Made by a program: the position numbers and the translations under genes. DNA of 64,000 nt from Streptomyces sp. S465. GTDB taxonomy: Bacteria > Actinomycetota > Actinomycetes > Streptomycetales > Streptomycetaceae. The notes beneath the pieces are model-generated. The model saw only the letters and a program-made list of their open reading frames with translations, did no database searches and was not told the origin of the DNA. Location: positions 4,396,001-4,460,000 of the forward strand of contig NZ_CP114036.1 in NCBI RefSeq assembly GCF_026898115.1, written 5' to 3'. This document shows positions 59,559 to 64,000 of the stretch, one piece after another. How positions within the stretch are numbered: position 1 is the first letter of the stretch; each line of letters starts with the position of its first letter.

Positions 59559-61436
59559 TCAGGAGGCTCTGACGGCCACGCGCCGCCAGATCCGGCCGAA
59601 CGCGAAGCGGGCCGCCTCGACCTCATGCCGCTGATCGGCGTGGAGCACTCCGAGCGCGTACGCCGTCGCCGGGGCGATGCGGGGCGTACGGGCGGCCGCC
59701 GCAGCGGCGGCGGCCGCTTCGGCCGCGTCGCGGTGGCGCTCCAGCGCCTGTCCGGCGGCCAGCAGCCGTACGGACAGCGGCGGTTCGGTGTCCACGGCGC
59801 CGGACCCGACCGGCCCTGCCCCATTGGGTCCGCTCGGCCCGTCCGGCTGCTGCCACGCCTGGTCGAACGTCTGGCCGTACCCCTGACCGTATGCCTGGTC
59901 AGACGCCTGGTCGAGCACCTCCAGGGCGTACCGCCGCAGCCGCAGCAGATGGCGCACCTGGTGCCAGGGGGCGTCCTGGCGCTCGCTGGCGGGCGGGGCG
60001 TCCGCCGCCGGGGTCGCCGCCAGACCGTGGACCAGTGCCTCCGCGTTGTACGGATGTCCGGCGCGGACCAGCGGCAGCGCCTCCACCGCCTCGGTCAGCC
60101 GCCGGTTCGCCAGGTCGGCGAGCGGAGGCAGCACCTGTCCGGCGGGGCGGGCGGCGTTGGCCTCGTCGAGCGGGGCATCGGAGGCGAGCAGGGCGACGGT
60201 GTCGGCGACCGCGTGGAAGCGGGAGGAGCCGAGCGCCTCCAGGGCGGCCGTGTGGGCCCGGGTCCGGGCCAGGGTGAGCTGGCGCTCCAGTAGCGCCCCG
60301 GCGCGGGCGGCGCCGACGGTCAGCGCCCCGCCCCGGGCCTCCTCCTCGGCACCGGCCCGCTGGTGGGCCGCGCCCTGGCCGGACCGGTCGCCCTTCTCGC
60401 CCCTGCCGCCCCGGCCGCTCTTGTCACCGCGTTCGCCGCGTTCGCCGCGTTCACCGCGCCGCCGTCCGGCCGCGCGGCCCTCATCCCTGGACGTCCCGGC
60501 CGCGCCCTCGGCGCCGCCGCCCGTACCGCCCGTATCGGCCGGCCCGGGACCCTGCCCCCCGACCGAGCCCCCGGCCCCGCCTCCCGGCGCGCCGGCGGCC
60601 AGGGAGACGCTGCGGCGGGCGGTCCGGGTGGACCGGGGCGGAACGGAGCCAGGCGGGACGGAGCCGGGCGGGCCGCCCGCGCCGTCGACCGCGACCGTGA
60701 CCCCGCCGCGTGCGGTGCGCGCGGCACTCGTAGCGCTCGCCGCACCCGTGGCGCTCGTTGCGTTCGTGGCGCTCGTTGCGTTCGTGGCGCTCGTGGCGCT
60801 CGTTGCACCCGTGACGTTCGTGGCACTCGCGGCGTTCGAACCATGCGCGGCGTCCTCGGAGAAGCGCTCACCGGCATTCGCGCGCTCGGCGGCGGCCCCC
60901 TCGCCCTGCGTCGACCGGTCCGCCGATCGGTCCGCCAACCGGTCTGCGGGACCGCCCGCGCCGGAGAGCCGGTGCAGGGCACCGCGCAGCCGGGCCAGCC
61001 GCTCCGCGTAGGCGTGCTCCCGCGCCAGCGTCCCCGACAGCCAGGCCAGCTCGGTCCGCAGCTGATCGGACCAGGCCGTGTCGGTGAGCGGGCGGTAGAC
61101 GTACAGCACGCCGCTGATCCGCCGCGCGGCGCGGCACAGCAGCCGGGCGGCCTCGGCCGCCTCCACGACATCGGATCCGCTCTCGCGGTGCAGCCGCAGG
61201 CTGCGGAGGAAGTCCCCGGCCTGGGCGTGCAGATACGCCGAGAGCACCTCCCCCGCCGTCGCCGACTCCCCCCACGGCGGTCCCACCGCCGCGGCCGTGG
61301 CCGCCCGGTCCGCCGTCCGATCGTCCGCCGCCCGGTCCGCCACGCCCTCGGCCCCGGGGCAGGCCGGGCCGCCGGCGGCCGCGTCCACGGCGGCGCCCGT
61401 CAGCCCGGCCGACGGCAGGTCATGTCGTTGCACCAC
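59559..61436 (-). CDS. CHAD-domain protein with collagen-like insertion
   Basis: About 625 residues from a GTG at 61436 (GGAGGCG upstream), overlapping the ppk end by 17 bases. The CHAD domain starts VLSAYLHAQAGDFLRSLRLH, with RLLCRAARRISGVLYVYRPL, and resumes near the C terminus (HQVRHLLRLRRYALEVLDQA). Between lies about 220 residues of low complexity: NATSATNATSATGAASATSA and a collagen-like GERGERGERGDKSGRGGRG. CHAD domains bind polyphosphate, and the gene is coupled to ppk. The insertion is unusual; normal CHAD proteins are 200-350 residues. Confidence 0.88.
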   Translation of the reverse strand: MVQRHDLPSAGLTGAAVDAAAGGPACPGAEGVADRAADDRTADRAATAAAVGPPWGESATAGEVLSAYLHAQAGDFLRSLRLHRESGSDVVEAAEAARLLCRAARRISGVLYVYRPLTDTAWSDQLRTELAWLSGTLAREHAYAERLARLRGALHRLSGAGGPADRLADRSADRSTQGEGAAAERANAGERFSEDAAHGSNAASATNVTGATSATSATNATSATNATSATGAASATSAARTARGGVTVAVDGAGGPPGSVPPGSVPPRSTRTARRSVSLAAGAPGGGAGGSVGGQGPGPADTGGTGGGAEGAAGTSRDEGRAAGRRRGERGERGERGDKSGRGGRGEKGDRSGQGAAHQRAGAEEEARGGALTVGAARAGALLERQLTLARTRAHTAALEALGSSRFHAVADTVALLASDAPLDEANAARPAGQVLPPLADLANRRLTEAVEALPLVRAGHPYNAEALVHGLAATPAADAPPASERQDAPWHQVRHLLRLRRYALEVLDQASDQAYGQGYGQTFDQAWQQPDGPSGPNGAGPVGSGAVDTEPPLSVRLLAAGQALERHRDAAEAAAAAAAAARTPRIAPATAYALGVLHADQRHEVEAARFAFGRIWRRVAVRAS

Positions 61437-63669
61437 GCCGTCGCCTCCGGCCGTCGATGAGCATTTCCTGTACGTTCCGCAGCGGCTGGCCGTCCGCGTC
61501 CGTCGCATGCCGTGTCCACTCACCGTCCGGGCCCAAGTGCCAGGAGGAGGTGGAGTCGGACATCCCGGTCTCCAGCAGGCGGTTGAGGGCGGCGCGGTGG
61601 CCGGGGTCGGTGACCCGCACCAGCGCCTCGATCCGGCGGTCGAGATTGCGGTGCATCATGTCGGCGCTGCCGATCCACACCTCCGGCTCGCCGCCGTTCC
61701 CGAACGCGAACACCCGCGAATGCTCCAGGAAGCGTCCGAGAACCGAGCGGACCCGGACGTTCTCCGAGAGCCCGGGGACACCCGGCCGCAGCGCGCAGAT
61801 GCCGCGCACCCACACATCGACCGGCACCCCCGCCTGCGAGGCCCGGTAGAGGGCGTCGATGACGGCCTCGTCGACCATCGAGTTGACCTTGATCTTGATG
61901 TAGGCCGGGCGCCCCGTCCGATGGTGGGTGATCTCCTTGTTGATCCGGTTGACCAGCCCGCCGCGCAGCGACTTGGGGGCGACCAGCAGCCGCCGGTAGT
62001 TCTCCCGCCGGGAGTAGCCGCTGAGCCGGTTGAAGAGGTCGGAGAGGTCGGCGCCGACCTGCGGATTGGCGGTCAGCAGCCCCAGGTCCTCGTAGAGCCG
62101 GGCGGTCTTGGGGTGGTAGTTGCCGGTGCCCACGTGCGAGTAGCGGGTCAGGGTGTCGCCCTCCTGGCGCACCACCAGCGACAGCTTGCAGTGGGTCTTC
62201 AGCCCGAGGAGGCCGTAGACCACATGGCAGCCGGCCTCCTCCAGCTTGCGCGCCCACTTGATGTTGGCCTGCTCGTCGAAGCGGGCCTTGATCTCGACGA
62301 GCACCAGCACCTGCTTGCCGGACTCGGCGGCGTCGATGAGCGCGTCGACGATCGGCGACTTGCCGGAGGTGCGGTACAGCGTCTGCTTGATCGCGAGGAC
62401 GTCCGGATCGGCGGCCGCCTGCTCCAGGAACGCCTGCACGGAGGTGGAGAAGGAGTCGTACGGGTGGTGCAGGAGGACGTCCCGCTCGCGCAGCGCGGCG
62501 AAGATGTCCGGCGGGGACGCGGACTCCACCTCGGCGAGATCCCGGTGGGTGCCCGCGACGAACTTGGGGTACTTCAGCTCCGGCCGGTCCAGCGCGGATA
62601 TCCCGAACAGCCCGGTGAGGTCGAGCGGCCCCGGCAGCGGATAGACCTCCGCGTCCGAGATCTTCAGCTCGCGCACCAGCAGGTCCAGCACATACGGGTC
62701 GATGGACTCCTCGACCTCCAGCCGCACCGGGGGTCCGAAACGGCGGCGCAGCAGCTCCTTCTCCAGGGCCTGGAGGAGGTTCTCCGCGTCGTCCTCCTCG
62801 ACCTCGAGGTCCTCGTTGCGGGTCACCCGGAACATGTGGTGCGCGAGCACCTCCATACCGGGGAACAGCTCCTCCAGATGCGCCGCGATCACGTCCTCCA
62901 GCGGCACAAAGCGCCGGGGCGACGCCTCCAGGAACCGGGAGAGCAGCGGGGGAACCTTCACACGTGCGAAGTGATCATGCCCGCTCACGGGGTTGCGCAC
63001 CACGACCGCGAGGTTGAGCGAGAGCCCCGAGATATAGGGGAAGGGGTGTGCCGGGTCCACGGCGAGCGGGGTCAGCACGGGGAAGATCTGCTGCCGGAAG
63101 AGGGTGAAGAGGCGGGACTGCTCCTTCTCGGTCAGATCCGGCCAGCGGATCAGATGGATGCCCTCCTCGGCGAGCGCCGGGGCGACGTCCTGCTGATAGC
63201 AGGCGGCGTGCCGGGCCATGAGCTCACGGGACCGGTTCCAGATCAGCTCCAGCACCTCGCGCGGCTGGAGCCCGGAGGCCGAGCGGGTGGCGACCCCGGT
63301 CGCGATGCGCCGCTTGAGGCCGGCGACCCGCACCATGAAGAACTCGTCCAGATTGCTGGCGAAGATCGCCAGGAAGTTGGCCCGCTCCAGCAGCGGGGTG
63401 GACGGGTCCTCGGCGAGCTCCAGCACCCGCTCGTTGAACGCCAGCCAGCTGCGCTCCCGGTCCAGGAACCGCCCCTGCGGCAGCTCCCCGCCCTTCGCGT
63501 CGGGCCCGGTCCCGTCCTCGTAGGAGTCCAGGTCGGAGTCGAGGTCCGGGTCGAGCGACCGCACCGGTGGCACGGCCACGGCATGCGGCCGGTGCGCCGC
63601 GATGGACCCGACCGAGGGCTGGGGCTGGGGCTGCGGGGGGACCGGTGCCTGACCGCTGGTGTGGCTCAT
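61420..63669 (-). CDS. ppk: Polyphosphate kinase 1
   Basis: 749 residues from ATG 63669. N domain: LPQGRFLDRERSWLAFNERV, then LANFLAIFASNLDEFFMVRV-like core (ERANFLAIFASNLDEFFMVR). The catalytic region includes VLAIKQTLYRTSGKSPIVDA, the phospho-His segment SHVGTGNYHPKTARLYEDLG and HRNLDRRIEALVRVTDP. It makes polyphosphate from ATP. In Streptomyces ppk is under PhoP control, but I see no PHO box upstream here. The first 70 residues (PQPQPQP, DSDLDS) look disordered. The CHAD gene follows and overlaps. Confidence 0.96.
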   Translation of the reverse strand: MSHTSGQAPVPPQPQPQPSVGSIAAHRPHAVAVPPVRSLDPDLDSDLDSYEDGTGPDAKGGELPQGRFLDRERSWLAFNERVLELAEDPSTPLLERANFLAIFASNLDEFFMVRVAGLKRRIATGVATRSASGLQPREVLELIWNRSRELMARHAACYQQDVAPALAEEGIHLIRWPDLTEKEQSRLFTLFRQQIFPVLTPLAVDPAHPFPYISGLSLNLAVVVRNPVSGHDHFARVKVPPLLSRFLEASPRRFVPLEDVIAAHLEELFPGMEVLAHHMFRVTRNEDLEVEEDDAENLLQALEKELLRRRFGPPVRLEVEESIDPYVLDLLVRELKISDAEVYPLPGPLDLTGLFGISALDRPELKYPKFVAGTHRDLAEVESASPPDIFAALRERDVLLHHPYDSFSTSVQAFLEQAAADPDVLAIKQTLYRTSGKSPIVDALIDAAESGKQVLVLVEIKARFDEQANIKWARKLEEAGCHVVYGLLGLKTHCKLSLVVRQEGDTLTRYSHVGTGNYHPKTARLYEDLGLLTANPQVGADLSDLFNRLSGYSRRENYRRLLVAPKSLRGGLVNRINKEITHHRTGRPAYIKIKVNSMVDEAVIDALYRASQAGVPVDVWVRGICALRPGVPGLSENVRVRSVLGRFLEHSRVFAFGNGGEPEVWIGSADMMHRNLDRRIEALVRVTDPGHRAALNRLLETGMSDSTSSWHLGPDGEWTRHATDADGQPLRNVQEMLIDGRRRRRGATT

Positions 63670-63941
63670 GAACTCATTGTTCCGCGCCGGGGATGAATAC
63701 GGCGTGGCGGAAGCGGGTGCGGAAACGGCACAGAGCCTCCGGTTCGACGAATTCGGCACAGCGGGCTGCATTCCGTGATGCTCGCAACCGAGATTGAATC
63801 GCCGGTAACGGACACATGGCGCGTAGGAAATCGGGACCCATCCCGCAGGGGTCCGGGCCGGGTCCCGTCCAGACCCGGATCAGCCCTTCCCCGGTCAGCC
63901 CCGGTCAGCCCCGGTCAGGACACAGCCAGACCCCGATCAGG

Positions 63942-64000
63942 TCACGTCTCGGTCCGGTACATCAGATCCGTCTCATGCGTGCCGAAGCCGAGCCGCTCGT
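63942..64000 (-). CDS. mshD: Mycothiol synthase, 3' end only
   Basis: The last 18 codons on the minus strand read ERLGFGTHETDLMYRTET and a TGA. This is the typical C terminus of MshD, the GNAT acetyltransferase that completes mycothiol (the YERLGF...DVMY end). The rest lies beyond the window. The gap to ppk (63670-63941) shows only short repeats such as GGTCAGCCCC and no gene. Confidence 0.72.
   Translation of the reverse strand, partial: ERLGFGTHETDLMYRTET

Noticed and set aside
63670..63941. PHO box upstream of ppk
   Set aside because: I looked for paired GTTCAC units 22 bases apart on either strand and found none, although ppk is PhoP-controlled in some Streptomyces.

Overview
The window is about 72% G+C actinobacterial chromosome with almost every real gene showing G/C at third codon positions. 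It carries msiK, phoU divergent from phoR-phoP, carD-ispD-ispF-cysS-rlmB, gpmA, mshA, ppk and the end of mshD. Mycothiol genes, MsiK and PhoRP with PHO boxes together point to Streptomyces. Most of the window is core chromosome, but it is broken up by a metal-resistance cluster, a regulator-rich stretch and a decayed mobile element.

Layout. 1-8.1 kb: end of a LuxR-type response regulator, a lone LysR-type DNA-binding domain, an ABC exporter pair (ATPase and FtsX-like permease), a cytochrome P450 followed by a small secreted protein resembling the tendamistat amylase inhibitors, an MmcQ/YjbR protein and a SpoIIE-type phosphatase. 8.3-13.1 kb: arsenic genes (arsI divergent from arsR-acr3-arsC), then a minus-strand set of DUF6153, DUF305 and DUF4396 proteins that looks metal-related (copper is a guess). 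13.3-29.5 kb: tRNA-Thr, msiK, a sugar nucleotidyltransferase, a DoxX protein, rlmB, cysS, ispF, ispD, carD, a lipoprotein, phoP, phoR, phoU and a 45-residue Cys/Gly peptide. 30-41 kb: a large HTH-nSTAND-WD40 protein, FkbM methyltransferase, glycosyltransferase, GntR, TetR/NmrA pair, HATPase regulator, a UTRA-only protein and a GntR regulator.

41.2-47.5 kb is the most unusual part. It holds a truncated IS110 transposase, a truncated RepSA-type replication initiator and a tyrosine integrase broken by one stop and two frameshifts. These are remnants of a pSAM2-like integrative element. Next to them is an intact, lower-G+C, tightly overlapping three-gene cassette: a 79-residue stand-alone colicin E3-type ribonuclease domain, a 115-residue protein (candidate immunity protein) and an ImmA/IrrE-type metallopeptidase that probably starts with CTG. 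The region is bracketed by two related segments of about 69 bp that match the gpmA 3' end plus its terminator, a possible att pair.

47.5-64 kb returns to core genes: gpmA, an MFS transporter, an operon of small membrane protein, ECF sigma factor and M48 peptidase, a DUF4232 lipoprotein, ybjN, mshA, a methyltransferase, an MmyB-type regulator, a Nudix hydrolase, a CHAD protein, ppk and the 3' end of mshD. Phosphate genes recur (PhoRP/PhoU, CHAD/Ppk). Short tandem repeats, usually in multiples of 3 nt and often inside or at the edges of genes, are unusually common.
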